From Paenibacillus alvei DSM 29 (GTDB lineage: Bacteria > Bacillota > Bacilli > Paenibacillales > Paenibacillaceae), in assembly GCF_000293805.1 (NCBI RefSeq), contig NZ_AMBZ01000003.1, positions 558,001 through 622,000 of the forward strand: 64,000 nt of DNA. The letters are read 5' to 3'. Positions 9,399-18,145 of the stretch are shown piece by piece. The position numbers were made by a program, and so were the translations under genes. Each line of letters opens with the position of its first letter. The stretch's first letter is position 1. The notes beneath the pieces were generated by a model, which had not been told where the DNA came from, searched no databases, and saw only the letters and a program-made list of their open reading frames with translations.

Positions 9399-9826
9399 TG
9401 CAAGCAGTTTTCAACAATATAAAAGCCATGGTAGATACAAATGCAATCGTAGGCGATCCTGTACAGACGCCAGATGGCAGCGTTATTTTGCCGATTAGCC
9501 GCGTGGCACTTGGGTTTGCAGCAGGGGGAAGCGACATTCGGGTGGAGGAGAGACATGACAGATTAACTACTGATCATCATGAACCACATGCCACCTCAGT
9601 GTATGGCTCGAAACCGTTCGGCGGCGGAAGCGGCGGCGGCGTCTACATTACGCCGATAGCCTTTCTCGTCGTAGGCAAGCAAGGCATTCATGTCGTATCG
9701 CTTGACAATCAAACGCATCTGCTGGAGAAAATTATTGATGCAGTTCCGAATGTGTGTGATCGCATCAATTCCATGTTTAAGAAGCAGGAGCGGTCAACGA
9801 CTGCCGAAGATATTATTTTATCTTGA
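9371..9826 (+). CDS. ytfJ: Sporulation protein YtfJ (GerW family)
   Basis: A 151-residue GerW-family protein. Family members are made during sporulation and affect spore germination, but the molecular activity is not established. The N-terminus HPIEGLMQAVFNNIKAM, the GDPVQTPDGSVILPISRV segment and the glycine-rich GGGSGGG loop near residue 85 are diagnostic. ATG 9371 follows GAAGGAGG; the longer frame from 9254 runs back into the DUF2953 gene and has no site. Confidence 0.93.
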   Translation: MAEHPIEGLMQAVFNNIKAMVDTNAIVGDPVQTPDGSVILPISRVALGFAAGGSDIRVEERHDRLTTDHHEPHATSVYGSKPFGGGSGGGVYITPIAFLVVGKQGIHVVSLDNQTHLLEKIIDAVPNVCDRINSMFKKQERSTTAEDIILS

Positions 9827-10027
9827 CCGGTATGAATTAGGCGTCAGGCTTGAATGTTGCTGCCGTTTTTGCCGAGGAATGGCGCTTACGGTCAACGGGA
9901 GCTTGACGCTATTTTTCGTTCAGAGCAGATGAGATTGCTTGCAATAGACGAAGTGATGGACATACTCGGTCTCGAACAAGCATACATATGGAACAACTTG
10001 ACCGGTATGCAGATAAAGGAGGAACGC
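9827..10027 (+). other. Spacer before dacB with an open in-frame extension
   Basis: The dacB frame stays open back to an ATG at 9854, giving 58 extra codons that read smoothly as protein, but no ribosome binding site precedes that ATG. A 13-base direct repeat, CTTGACCGGTATG, occurs at both ends of the spacer (about 9823 and 9998). No terminator is visible. CATACATA at about 9980 resembles a sigma-E -10 element, as expected for dacB, but the -35 is unconvincing. Confidence 0.35.
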
Positions 10028-11338
10028 ATGAGCAAGCTTCCATACGTAGGACAAGTTGGTAAAATGATTGTGCTGTGTGTTTTATTGGGGGCGGTTCTGT
10101 CATACAAGTCCTACGGACGCATGGCAATAGCTGATCCTTCATTGGACAGCAACGCTTCACGCCCACAGCGCGAAGCTGTACAGGAGTGGTCTGTCCCGCT
10201 GCAAGTCCAACAGCAGCCTAATGAAGCCGGTACAGCACGAATCTCGTCCCCACATACATCGGCTAGAGCAGCTGCCTTAATAGATGTAGCATCAGGCAGA
10301 ATGCTTTATAGCCATAATGGTGATAAGGAACTCCCAATGGCAAGTACGACGAAAGTGATGACGGCAATTGTAGCAATTGAACATGGGCGGCTGGAGGATA
10401 TGGTGAAGGCTACTTCACGAGCTGTTGGCAAGGAAGGGTCTTCGATTTATTTAAGACTAGGAGAAGAAATGAGTTTGAACCACTTGCTTTACGGTCTTAT
10501 GCTCCGATCAGGCAATGACGCAGCTGTTGCAATTGCCGAACATGTCGGAGGATCGGAGGAAGGCTTCGTCCATTTAATGAATGAGAAGGCGAAGCTTCTC
10601 GGACTGGAACATACTCAATTCCGTAATCCGCATGGGTTGGATGAAAAAGGCCATTATACGACGGCTAATGATCTAGCACGTATTACTGCTTATGCGCTGC
10701 ATAACCCAACCTTCCGTGAAATTGTACGCACCCGTACCAAGAAAGCACCAAATTCCATCGACAAATGGGATTACGTATGGGGAAATAAAAATAAAATGCT
10801 TCATTTGTATGAAGGGGCAGATGGTGTGAAGACGGGATACACAAAAGGCGCGCTGCGATGTCTTGTTAGTTCTGCCACACGAAATGGTCAACAGTTAGTA
10901 GCGGTTACCTTGAATGACTCAAGAGACTGGGAAGACCATAAAAATATGCTTAATTACGGGTTCCGCGCGTATCCACAATCAAAGATTGTTGAGCAGGGCC
11001 AACCAATTGATGGGCATCCTTTTCAGGCAGCGGCATCGCTTACGTATCCGCTTAAGACGGGAGAGCAATCAAGGGTATCTGCCAAGTTAATGGTTCCGGT
11101 TAGCGGAAGTCTCGAAGGGAAATTAGGTCATCAAGGCCGTTTGATGATGTATCTGGATAATAAGGCTGTAGCAAGTGTGAATGTTCGCAAAATGAATCCA
11201 GATCCGTCAGCATCAAGCCAGTCTGGAGAAGCGAAACATTCATCTGCAGTGCTGAGCACAGATAGTGGGGGAAACCTGTTGTACAAGTGGATGATGGTGT
11301 TGAAGCGTGTCACCGGATCTTTATTCGGTGCAGCTTGA
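10028..11338 (+). CDS. dacB: D-alanyl-D-alanine carboxypeptidase (DacB/PBP5* type)
   Basis: A low-molecular-weight penicillin-binding protein that trims the terminal D-Ala of peptidoglycan; its place before spmA-spmB marks it as the sporulation enzyme that sets cortex cross-linking. The 436-residue protein has an N-terminal hydrophobic export segment (about 12-28), the SxxK nucleophile motif STTK near 107, SGN near 161 and KTG near 267, followed by the PBP5-like C-terminal domain. ATG 10028 follows AAAGGAGG. An open frame continues 58 codons upstream but lacks a ribosome binding site and would bury the signal peptide. Confidence 0.93.
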   Translation: MSKLPYVGQVGKMIVLCVLLGAVLSYKSYGRMAIADPSLDSNASRPQREAVQEWSVPLQVQQQPNEAGTARISSPHTSARAAALIDVASGRMLYSHNGDKELPMASTTKVMTAIVAIEHGRLEDMVKATSRAVGKEGSSIYLRLGEEMSLNHLLYGLMLRSGNDAAVAIAEHVGGSEEGFVHLMNEKAKLLGLEHTQFRNPHGLDEKGHYTTANDLARITAYALHNPTFREIVRTRTKKAPNSIDKWDYVWGNKNKMLHLYEGADGVKTGYTKGALRCLVSSATRNGQQLVAVTLNDSRDWEDHKNMLNYGFRAYPQSKIVEQGQPIDGHPFQAAASLTYPLKTGEQSRVSAKLMVPVSGSLEGKLGHQGRLMMYLDNKAVASVNVRKMNPDPSASSQSGEAKHSSAVLSTDSGGNLLYKWMMVLKRVTGSLFGAA

Positions 11339-11365
11339 TGGCTCATGGGAAGGGAGACGGTTGTT

Positions 11366-12028
11366 ATTGTAAATGCTATATGGATGTTCATGCTACTCGT
11401 AGGCTTCATCGCAGCTGCAGCACAAGGGCGGATTGACGCCGTGACGGAGGCGGTGTTCGAAGGCGCCAAGACGGGGGTATCAGTCAGCTTCGGCCTCATC
11501 AGTGTGATGGTGTTCTGGTTGGGAATGATGCGGATTGCTGAGGATGCAGGCTTGCTGAAACGGCTTGCCAAGGCTCTCGGTCCAATCGTAAGGTACTTGT
11601 TCCCTGATGTACCGCGCAATCATCCCGCCCTTGGCTTTATTATGTCGAATATGAGCGCGAATCTGCTTGGGCTAGGAAATGCTGCAACACCGATGGGGAT
11701 ACGAGCTATGCAGGAATTACAGAAGCTGAATCCAAGTAAGGATACGGCGACTCCAGCGATGTGCACATTGCTGGCCATTAATACGTCAAGTATTACGCTA
11801 ATTCCAACTACTTTAATAGCAATAAGAATGAACTTCAACTCAGCTAATCCCGCTGAAATTGTAGGGACAACGCTGCTGGCGACTATCGTGGCTACATTCG
11901 CGGCAATCTTCGCGGATCGCTGGTATCGAAGAAGGGATGCGAAGCGGCCGCCGCCACATCAATTTAAGTCAGACGCAAGTCCGTCTGCTGGGGCACAAGG
12001 ATCGGAGACTCATACTGCAGTCAGTTAA
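11366..12028 (+). CDS. spmA: Spore maturation protein A
   Basis: Multi-spanning membrane protein that acts with SpmB and DacB in spore core dehydration. It has nucleoside-transporter-like hydrophobic segments and the family stretch MSANLLGLGNAATPMGIRAM. The start is uncertain. The only ATG upstream (11345) has no ribosome binding site, whereas AAGGGAG at 11350-11356 is nine bases from an ATT at 11366 that would give (M)VNAIW, like other SpmA N-termini. I choose ATT 11366; ATG 11345 would add seven residues. The tail (about 195-220) is polar and variable. Confidence 0.85.
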   Translation: MVNAIWMFMLLVGFIAAAAQGRIDAVTEAVFEGAKTGVSVSFGLISVMVFWLGMMRIAEDAGLLKRLAKALGPIVRYLFPDVPRNHPALGFIMSNMSANLLGLGNAATPMGIRAMQELQKLNPSKDTATPAMCTLLAINTSSITLIPTTLIAIRMNFNSANPAEIVGTTLLATIVATFAAIFADRWYRRRDAKRPPPHQFKSDASPSAGAQGSETHTAVS

Positions 12029-12099
12029 TGCATTTCAATATCAACTTTGCATCATGACCATACTTCCAACTCCATTGAAATAGAAAGGATGGTCCGGTT

Positions 12100-12643
12100 A
12101 TGTATGCATTCGTTTCAGCTTTATCCGCGTGGGCCATACCGGCTATTATTGTTTTTATCCCGCTGTATGCTTATTTTCGCCGTGTTCCCGTCTATGAAAC
12201 GTTTGTTGAAGGAGCGAAGGACGGCTTTCAAACCTCAATCAACATTATACCTACTTTAGTTGGCATGATGGTTGCAATCAGCGTATTTCGTGCATCAGGT
12301 GCGATGGATTGGATGGTTAGTATGCTTCGTCCGCTGCTTGATTGGGTCGGTATTCCCGGTGAAGTTATGCCGCTCGCTTTTTTGAGGCCGATTACAGGCG
12401 CTGGTTCACTGGCCTTCACGACGGATCTGATTAAAATGTATGGGCCTGATTCGATGATTGGACGCATCGCTTCGACGATACAGGGCAGTACAGATACAAC
12501 GATCTATGTATTGACCGTTTACTTTGGCGCTATAGGGATAAAAAGGCCGGTATGCGCTTAAAGTTGGATTATTCTCTGATTTAGTTGGATTTATTGCAGC
12601 AATTGTCGTCTGTTTTCTTGTATTTGGCTTCATAACAGGGTAA
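12100..12643 (+). pseudogene. spmB: Spore maturation protein B, frameshifted near the 3' end
   Basis: SpmB partners SpmA in spore maturation. The frame from ATG 12100 encodes a normal SpmB up to VYFGAIGIK, then stops early at 12559-12561. The missing end (RYALKVG, then LFSDLVGF and further membrane residues) is intact in the +1 frame and stops at 12641-12643. The switch falls at the A5 run at 12540-12544. Removing one A, or adding two bases, restores a protein of about 180 residues, the usual size. Sequencing error or a true mutation cannot be separated here. Confidence 0.85.
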
Positions 12644-12677
12644 TATCATATTAGCTTGAATAATGTAAGTTAATGAC

Positions 12678-12709
12678 AAGCTCGCGCCTTCTTGGTTCGC
12701 GGGCTTTTA
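12678..12709 (+). terminator. Terminator after spmB
   Basis: AAGCTCGCG pairs with CGCGGGCTT (one mismatch) over about a ten-base loop, followed by a short T-rich stretch. It lies between spmB and rluB. Confidence 0.55.
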
Positions 12710-12750
12710 TCTTCATCCAGGTAAATAATAGTTTGAGGTGACAGACATTC

Positions 12751-13497
12751 ATGGAAGAACGTTTACAGAAGATTTTGGCGAACGCGGGCGTCGCTTCGCG
12801 TCGAAAGTGTGAGGAGCTTATTAAAGCAGGTAAGGTGCAAGTGAATGACGAGGTTGTGACAACATTGGGTGTGAAGGCCGACCCTTCAGTAGATGTCATT
12901 ACCGTTAACGGTAAAGCAATATCGGTAGCGTCCGATAAAATAGTGCTGGCTTTCCATAAACCGAAGGGTGTCATCACAAGTACTTCTGATCCTGAGGGGC
13001 GTAAGACGGTCATGGATTTTATGAAGGGCGTAGGTGCGCGTGTATATCCAATCGGACGTCTTGATTACGACACAGAAGGGTTGCTGCTGCTGACGAATGA
13101 TGGTGAATTGGCAAATATGCTCATGCATCCTCGTCATCATGTGGAGAAGACGTATCATGCAACAGTCAAGGGTGTTCCACATGGGGACAAGCTGGAACAA
13201 CTGAAAAAAGGGATTAAACTTGAAGACGGCTTCACACAGCCTGCGGCCGTCGAGTACCATGACGTTGATCTGGAACGCAATATTGCAACAATCAGTGTAA
13301 CGATCCACGAAGGACGAAATCGTCAGGTTCGCCGCATGTTCGAGGCAATTGGCCACCCAGTTACCAAGCTGAAGCGGGTGAAATTCGGCAATATTACACT
13401 TCAAGGAATTGCCCGCGGAAAGCATCGTGTGTTGACGAAAGCGGAAGTGAATGAACTCCGTATGGAGATGAAGTCCAACCGTACTATGCGTACGTAA
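12751..13497 (+). CDS. rluB: 23S rRNA pseudouridine synthase RluB/RsuA family
   Basis: Isomerises a uridine of ribosomal RNA to pseudouridine. The 248-residue protein has an N-terminal S4 RNA-binding domain (RLQKILANAGVASRRKCEEL, residues 4-23) and the catalytic motif GRLDYDTEGLLLLTNDG near 102-118, whose first Asp is the nucleophile, followed by EGRNRQVRRM. The position directly after spmB matches B. subtilis rluB (ypuL). ATG 12751 has a GAGGTGA site upstream. Confidence 0.93.
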   Translation: MEERLQKILANAGVASRRKCEELIKAGKVQVNDEVVTTLGVKADPSVDVITVNGKAISVASDKIVLAFHKPKGVITSTSDPEGRKTVMDFMKGVGARVYPIGRLDYDTEGLLLLTNDGELANMLMHPRHHVEKTYHATVKGVPHGDKLEQLKKGIKLEDGFTQPAAVEYHDVDLERNIATISVTIHEGRNRQVRRMFEAIGHPVTKLKRVKFGNITLQGIARGKHRVLTKAEVNELRMEMKSNRTMRT

Positions 13498-13714
13498 TAA
13501 CGATTGACCGCTTTGCGTATCTTATTGCAGCCCTGCCCTGTATCGTGACACATAATTTTCATATTGAGGAAGATATGTCCGCTATTCTATGAATTATAAT
13601 AGTCGTTGATGGTGTAATGCAATTGTTGCATTTATGCTGTCTGGGTGTGAAATATGTCATAGAAAGCGAGAGTTCAATCTAACGATTGAACCATATCAAG
13701 AAGGGGCGATGATA

Positions 13715-14236
13715 TTGGGCAAAAGAAACAAAACAGTCCAGGTTCTCATATTAGCCGTCATTGTGATACTTGGCGGGATTGCAATCAGCAATGCGTACAG
13801 CAAGCCTACATATCCTGAGGTGGGGAGCCGAATACCAGATTTGTCCCTTCATGCATTGAATGGAGATACGGTACAACTCAGTGATTACAAGGGGAAATTC
13901 CTCATTCTGAATTTCTGGGGCTCCTGGTGTGAACCGTGTGAACGGGAAATGCCGACATTGCAAAAGGCGGCAGATGATTGGAAGGATCGCAATGTAGAGG
14001 TCGTTGGCATTAACTATGGGGAAGATGCCATTGTTGTGGACAATTATATGAAGGCGGTAAAAGTTCACTTCACGATGTTGCTCGATACGAAAAAGAATGT
14101 AACCAAAGCGTTCGGTGTTCGGCCATTGCCTACGACGTTCTTTATTAAGCCAGATGGTAAAGTCCATGCTATTCATACCGGAGAAGTCACTACAAGCCAG
14201 CTAGAGACCTATTTAGAGCAAATGGCGAAGGAATAG
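13715..14236 (+). CDS. resA: Thiol-disulfide oxidoreductase ResA
   Basis: A membrane-anchored thioredoxin-like protein facing outwards that keeps apocytochrome c cysteines reduced for haem attachment. The 173-residue product has an N-terminal anchor (VLILAVIVILGG, about residues 9-20) and the redox motif WGSWCEPCEREMP, with the CEPC dithiol near 72-75, plus the cis-proline region RPLPTTF. TTG 13715 lies eight bases after AAGGGG; ATG 13709 is only two bases from it. It heads the resABC cytochrome-c maturation group. Confidence 0.93.
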   Translation: MGKRNKTVQVLILAVIVILGGIAISNAYSKPTYPEVGSRIPDLSLHALNGDTVQLSDYKGKFLILNFWGSWCEPCEREMPTLQKAADDWKDRNVEVVGINYGEDAIVVDNYMKAVKVHFTMLLDTKKNVTKAFGVRPLPTTFFIKPDGKVHAIHTGEVTTSQLETYLEQMAKE

Positions 14237-14262
14237 GGCTTGAAGAGGAGGAGGACTAGGCT

Positions 14263-15945
14263 GTGCGGTTTGAGAACACAAAGTGCGAATGCGGCCATCA
14301 GAATGCAGTCGGAACTGTACTCTGTGAGGCCTGCGGCAAGCCGCTATATGAGGGGGATGAGACAGATTCCGTATTGGAAATGCGATATGACGGGGTGGCA
14401 CGAAAGTCACAGAAGGCGAGCCCGTCTTGGATTGATCGCATTTGGAATTTCTTTTCCTCCGTCAAAGTGGCGGTTATACTTATCGTCATTACATTAGTTG
14501 GTGCATCTCTTGGCACCATATACCCACAGGAAAGCTCATTTCTCAGCATCGATCCTACACAATATTATAAGAGCACGTACGGCACATTGGGCCAAATTTA
14601 TTATATGCTTGGTTTGTCGCATACATACGAATCCTGGTGGTTCATTACATTGCTAGTTATGATCGGTGCTTCGCTGGTCATTTGCAGTATAGACCGTGTG
14701 CTTCCGCTATACCGTGCCTTGCACCGGCAGAAAATACGCAAGCATGTGCAATTTATTTCCAGACAACGAATTGTCTATGAAGGAAACATAGAAAAGGAAT
14801 CCGAAGCTTGGCTGGATCAGATAACTGTCGTCTTAAAAAAGAAAGGCTATCGAGTCATAAAGGACGATGTCGCGCTGCTGGCCGAGAAAAATCGCTTCAG
14901 CCGCTGGGGTCCGTACATTAATCATATTGGCCTTATTCTTTTCTTGCTTGCCATACTTGCACGCAGCATCCCGGGCTGGCATTACGATTATTATGATGGT
15001 TTCCCGCAAGGAGAAGCTCGTGAAATACCCGGAACTCCCTATTATTTGCGTAATGATAAATTTACAGTTGAATATTATGGCGAGGAAGATATGCCGGAAC
15101 AGTTCATTAAGGAAGGGCGTATCATCCCGAAGTTGTTCGAGACAAAGGCAACGCTGTTCAAATGTGTGGACAAATGCGGTGATCCTCGCATTGAACCCAT
15201 ACTGGAAAAGGTAGCCCAGCACAACATACAGTTGAATTCGCCGCTTGAGTACGAAGGGCTTATGGTTTATCAGTCTGATTTTGAATCGCGTCTTGTTGCG
15301 GTCAATCCGGTGTTGAGCAATGAGGATACAGGCGAGGTATATGGTAAATTTGAACTTCGAGTGCAAAATACGCCTACGGAATTTCAGGTAGGACCCTATA
15401 CATTGAAGCTGACTGGCAAGTATTTGGATTTCGCAATCGGCAAAAATGGAGAATTGACTACAAAATCGCAAAATCCGAACGCTCCTGCATTTAGCTTCCT
15501 GATTAAGGGGCCTAGTCTGCCAAGCGAAGGCGTGCCTTATTTGTATTTCGCATTGCCTAAGGATAAGGATCAGTTCCATCAGGATGATATCAATGCCAAG
15601 CTGAGAGAAAGCTTAGGGGCAGACTCGATTCCGCATTTTCGGATCGGATTGGAATCCATGGAGGATGTCATCTATACAAATTCAATCAGTTATATGACTG
15701 TTCGCAAGGAGACGGCACTGCCACTCATCTGGATTGGGGCTGGTATCAGCATGATCGGTCTAGTTATGGGCTTCTACTGGCAGCATCGCCGCATATGGCT
15801 ACGAATTGACGATAAGCGCTTACTTCTCGGTGCCCACACGAACAAAAACTGGTATGGGATCCGTAATGAAGTAGCGAATGCACTTGCAGCTGTTCATATA
15901 GAAGTAGATGCCAAATCGATCGATCGTGGGGGGAATAAGGCGTGA
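14263..15945 (+). CDS. resB: Cytochrome c biogenesis protein ResB
   Basis: With ResC, forms the System II haem-delivery and ligation complex in the membrane. The 560-residue protein has membrane segments near 72-92, 122-142 and 215-235, a large extracytoplasmic domain and a last membrane segment near 490-510. The first 30 residues form a zinc-ribbon-like module (CECGH near 8-12, then CEACGK near 24) that B. subtilis ResB, as I recall it, does not have. GTG 14263 follows GAGGAGGAGGA. It overlaps resC by four bases. Confidence 0.92.
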   Translation: MRFENTKCECGHQNAVGTVLCEACGKPLYEGDETDSVLEMRYDGVARKSQKASPSWIDRIWNFFSSVKVAVILIVITLVGASLGTIYPQESSFLSIDPTQYYKSTYGTLGQIYYMLGLSHTYESWWFITLLVMIGASLVICSIDRVLPLYRALHRQKIRKHVQFISRQRIVYEGNIEKESEAWLDQITVVLKKKGYRVIKDDVALLAEKNRFSRWGPYINHIGLILFLLAILARSIPGWHYDYYDGFPQGEAREIPGTPYYLRNDKFTVEYYGEEDMPEQFIKEGRIIPKLFETKATLFKCVDKCGDPRIEPILEKVAQHNIQLNSPLEYEGLMVYQSDFESRLVAVNPVLSNEDTGEVYGKFELRVQNTPTEFQVGPYTLKLTGKYLDFAIGKNGELTTKSQNPNAPAFSFLIKGPSLPSEGVPYLYFALPKDKDQFHQDDINAKLRESLGADSIPHFRIGLESMEDVIYTNSISYMTVRKETALPLIWIGAGISMIGLVMGFYWQHRRIWLRIDDKRLLLGAHTNKNWYGIRNEVANALAAVHIEVDAKSIDRGGNKA

Positions 15946-17201
15946 CTTTGCAATGGAGTCAGGACGCATATATTATTGCGTTTTTCTTGTTTTGTCTTTC
16001 CTTTATTTTGTACGTCGTGACTGTTGCCGGCCGTAAGATGAAGACTCGTGATCCGGTTCGCTTTGAACGGAGATGGGGGGCAATTTCGTTTGGCGTAACG
16101 ATACTCGGCTTTATTAGCCAGATCGTTTATTTTGGATGTCGCTGGGCGTACGCTGGACATATCCCTGTTAGCAATATGTATGAATTCATGTCATTTTTGT
16201 CGATGATGATTATCGGCGCATTTATTGTTGTATATCTGATTTATCGCAGTACCGTTTTGGGTTTGCTTGCAGTACCACTGGCATTTTTAATGATGGCATA
16301 TGCGTCGGTCTTTCCTAGTGAGGTGCAGCCGCTCATTCCACAGTTGAACTCGGTGTGGTTGAAGCTCCATGTTACGATGTCGGCTTTAAGCTATGCGTTC
16401 TTCGCCGTAGCATTCGTTGCAGGACTTCTCTATTTGCTGCGTACAGTTCGCTGGGAAGAAGGCAGCTCTCGGAAGCCGCAGCGCTGGCTCGAATTCACGA
16501 TGGGCTGCATCGTAGTATTCATTGGCTTTATCGTTGTAGTGTACAGCTTCCGGGCTGCTAACTATGAGGTTGTTATTGGTCAAAAGGTAGAAACGGTGAA
16601 AACTGGCGGTGAGATAGAAACAGGGCTTGAAATGGTCACGTATACGATGCCGCCGCTGATTGCTCCGCATATGAGCGATGAAGCTACGTTGAAATCTGTT
16701 CCTTCCTTCTTGGGGATGAAGCTTCCATTAATGGAGGCGCCGGGATGGATGAAGGGAGTTCAAGCTGGCCGCAAGCTGAATACGGTCGTGTGGTCCGTCA
16801 TTGCAGGCTTGATCTTATACGGCTTGATCCGTTTGCTGCTTCGCAAGCCAATCGCAAAGGCGCTTCAGCCTTTATTTAATGGGATTGATCCTGAGACCGT
16901 TGATGAAATCAGCTACCGATCAATTGCTATCGGGTTCCCGATCTTTACATTAGGTGCTCTTATTTTCGCAATGATATGGGCTCAGGTTGCGTGGTCGAGA
17001 TTTTGGGGGTGGGATCCTAAGGAGGTATGGGCGCTTGTCACATGGCTTGCCTACAGCGCATATTTGCATTTGCGTCTTGCACGCAGCTGGCAAGGAACCA
17101 AATCTTCTTGGATGTCCGTAATCGGATTTATCATTGTCATGTTTACACTCGTAGGCGTAAACCTTGTTATATCGGGGCTCCACTCCTACTCGGGCGTGTA
17201 A
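15942..17201 (+). CDS. resC: Cytochrome c biogenesis protein ResC (CcsA family)
   Basis: Haem-handling membrane subunit of System II cytochrome c maturation. The 419-residue polytopic protein has the tryptophan-rich WWD-type haem-binding motif WAQVAWSRFWGWDPKEVWAL near 346-365 and conserved histidines in flanking helices (KLHVTMSALSYAFF; GLHSYSGV at the end). It starts with GTG inside the resB stop (GTGA overlap), so expression is coupled. A non-conserved loop near 205-250 is probably extracytoplasmic. Confidence 0.93.
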   Translation: MTLQWSQDAYIIAFFLFCLSFILYVVTVAGRKMKTRDPVRFERRWGAISFGVTILGFISQIVYFGCRWAYAGHIPVSNMYEFMSFLSMMIIGAFIVVYLIYRSTVLGLLAVPLAFLMMAYASVFPSEVQPLIPQLNSVWLKLHVTMSALSYAFFAVAFVAGLLYLLRTVRWEEGSSRKPQRWLEFTMGCIVVFIGFIVVVYSFRAANYEVVIGQKVETVKTGGEIETGLEMVTYTMPPLIAPHMSDEATLKSVPSFLGMKLPLMEAPGWMKGVQAGRKLNTVVWSVIAGLILYGLIRLLLRKPIAKALQPLFNGIDPETVDEISYRSIAIGFPIFTLGALIFAMIWAQVAWSRFWGWDPKEVWALVTWLAYSAYLHLRLARSWQGTKSSWMSVIGFIIVMFTLVGVNLVISGLHSYSGV

Positions 17202-17276
17202 TTGCGTTAATAATGGGCAAAAATTTAGAAACGGCTGGGATTGCTGAACTAGGTGTACCCCAGTCGTTCACATTTT

Positions 17277-17285
17277 TGCTATAAT
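17277..17285 (+). promoter_or_regulatory. Extended -10 promoter of resDE
   Basis: TGCTATAAT is a full extended -10 element with no good -35 hexamer 17 bases upstream. It lies about 145 bases before the resD start and gives the regulator pair its own promoter, separate from resABC. Confidence 0.55.
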
Positions 17286-17297
17286 AGAGCCAAGTAT

Positions 17298-17332
17298 GAA
17301 GGCAACTACGAAAGGGGTATCCTTCGTGTTGC
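17298..17332 (+). promoter_or_regulatory. Hairpin in the resD leader
   Basis: AGGCAAC-T-ACGAA-A-GG pairs with CC-TTCGT-GTTGCCT over a short loop, with two bulges. There is no T run behind it, so it is not a standard terminator. It begins about 13 bases after the -10 element and may affect mRNA stability or resD expression (inference). Confidence 0.4.
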
Positions 17333-17427
17333 CTGCTTATATTACAGCTAGAACTATGAACCTCGTCAATTGCAGCCGCATTTGGCTTCGCTGGGGGTTT
17401 TCTTTTATGGTGAAAGGGGAGTCACAC

Positions 17428-18144
17428 ATGTCCGAGCAAGTGAATCGAATCTTGATCGTCGATGATGAAGAACGGATTCGCCGACTGTTGAAAATGTACC
17501 TTGAAAAAGAAGGTTTTGAAATTGAAGAAGCAGAGGACGGAGAAGCGGCGCTCCGAATGGCTGTCAGTGAAGAATATGATCTCATTCTTCTGGATGTAAT
17601 GCTGCCAGGGATCGATGGCGTTGAAGTGTGTACGCGTTTGAGACAAGTCAAGGCTACACCTGTTATTATGCTGACAGCTAAGGGGGAAGAGATTAACCGG
17701 GTACAGGGCTTCGAAGTTGGTGCAGACGACTATGTTGTCAAGCCATTCAGCCCACGCGAGGTTATTTACCGAGTGAAGGCAGTGCTGCGACGTTCATCGG
17801 CGACAGCTTTTTTGACAAACGATCCGAAAGCAAGCAACAACATTGTATTTCCTCATCTCGTCATTGAACATGATGCTCATCGTGTAACAGCAGGAGGTCA
17901 GGAAATCAGCTTGACGCCGAAGGAATATGAGCTGCTGCATTACTTGGCAGTATCACCGGACAAGGTGTTCTCTAGAGAAGAACTGCTGAAGGATGTATGG
18001 AATTATGAATTCTTTGGTGATCTTCGCACCGTGGATACGCATGTGAAGCGGCTGCGTGAGAAGCTGAACAAGGTATCACCGGAAGCAGCGACTATGATCA
18101 CTACGGTATGGGGTGTAGGTTACAAGCTCGAGGTGCCAAAATAA
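17428..18144 (+). CDS. resD: Response regulator ResD
   Basis: OmpR/PhoB-type response regulator that, with ResE, controls respiration and anaerobic genes in B. subtilis. The 238-residue protein has a receiver domain (VDDEERIRRLL, acidic pocket DD near 12-13; phospho-acceptor Asp in LILLDVMLPGIDG near 55; conserved Lys in VVKPFSP near 105) and a C-terminal winged helix (LTPKEYELLHYLA; TVDTHVKRLREKL). ATG 17428 follows AAAGGGGA. The longer frame from 17296 passes through the leader hairpin and is rejected. Confidence 0.95.
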   Translation: MSEQVNRILIVDDEERIRRLLKMYLEKEGFEIEEAEDGEAALRMAVSEEYDLILLDVMLPGIDGVEVCTRLRQVKATPVIMLTAKGEEINRVQGFEVGADDYVVKPFSPREVIYRVKAVLRRSSATAFLTNDPKASNNIVFPHLVIEHDAHRVTAGGQEISLTPKEYELLHYLAVSPDKVFSREELLKDVWNYEFFGDLRTVDTHVKRLREKLNKVSPEAATMITTVWGVGYKLEVPK

Positions 18145-18145
18145 C

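Noticed and set aside
14833..15579. 248-codon minus-strand frame in resB
   Set aside because: Antisense shadow of resB with low-complexity membrane-like composition and no site.
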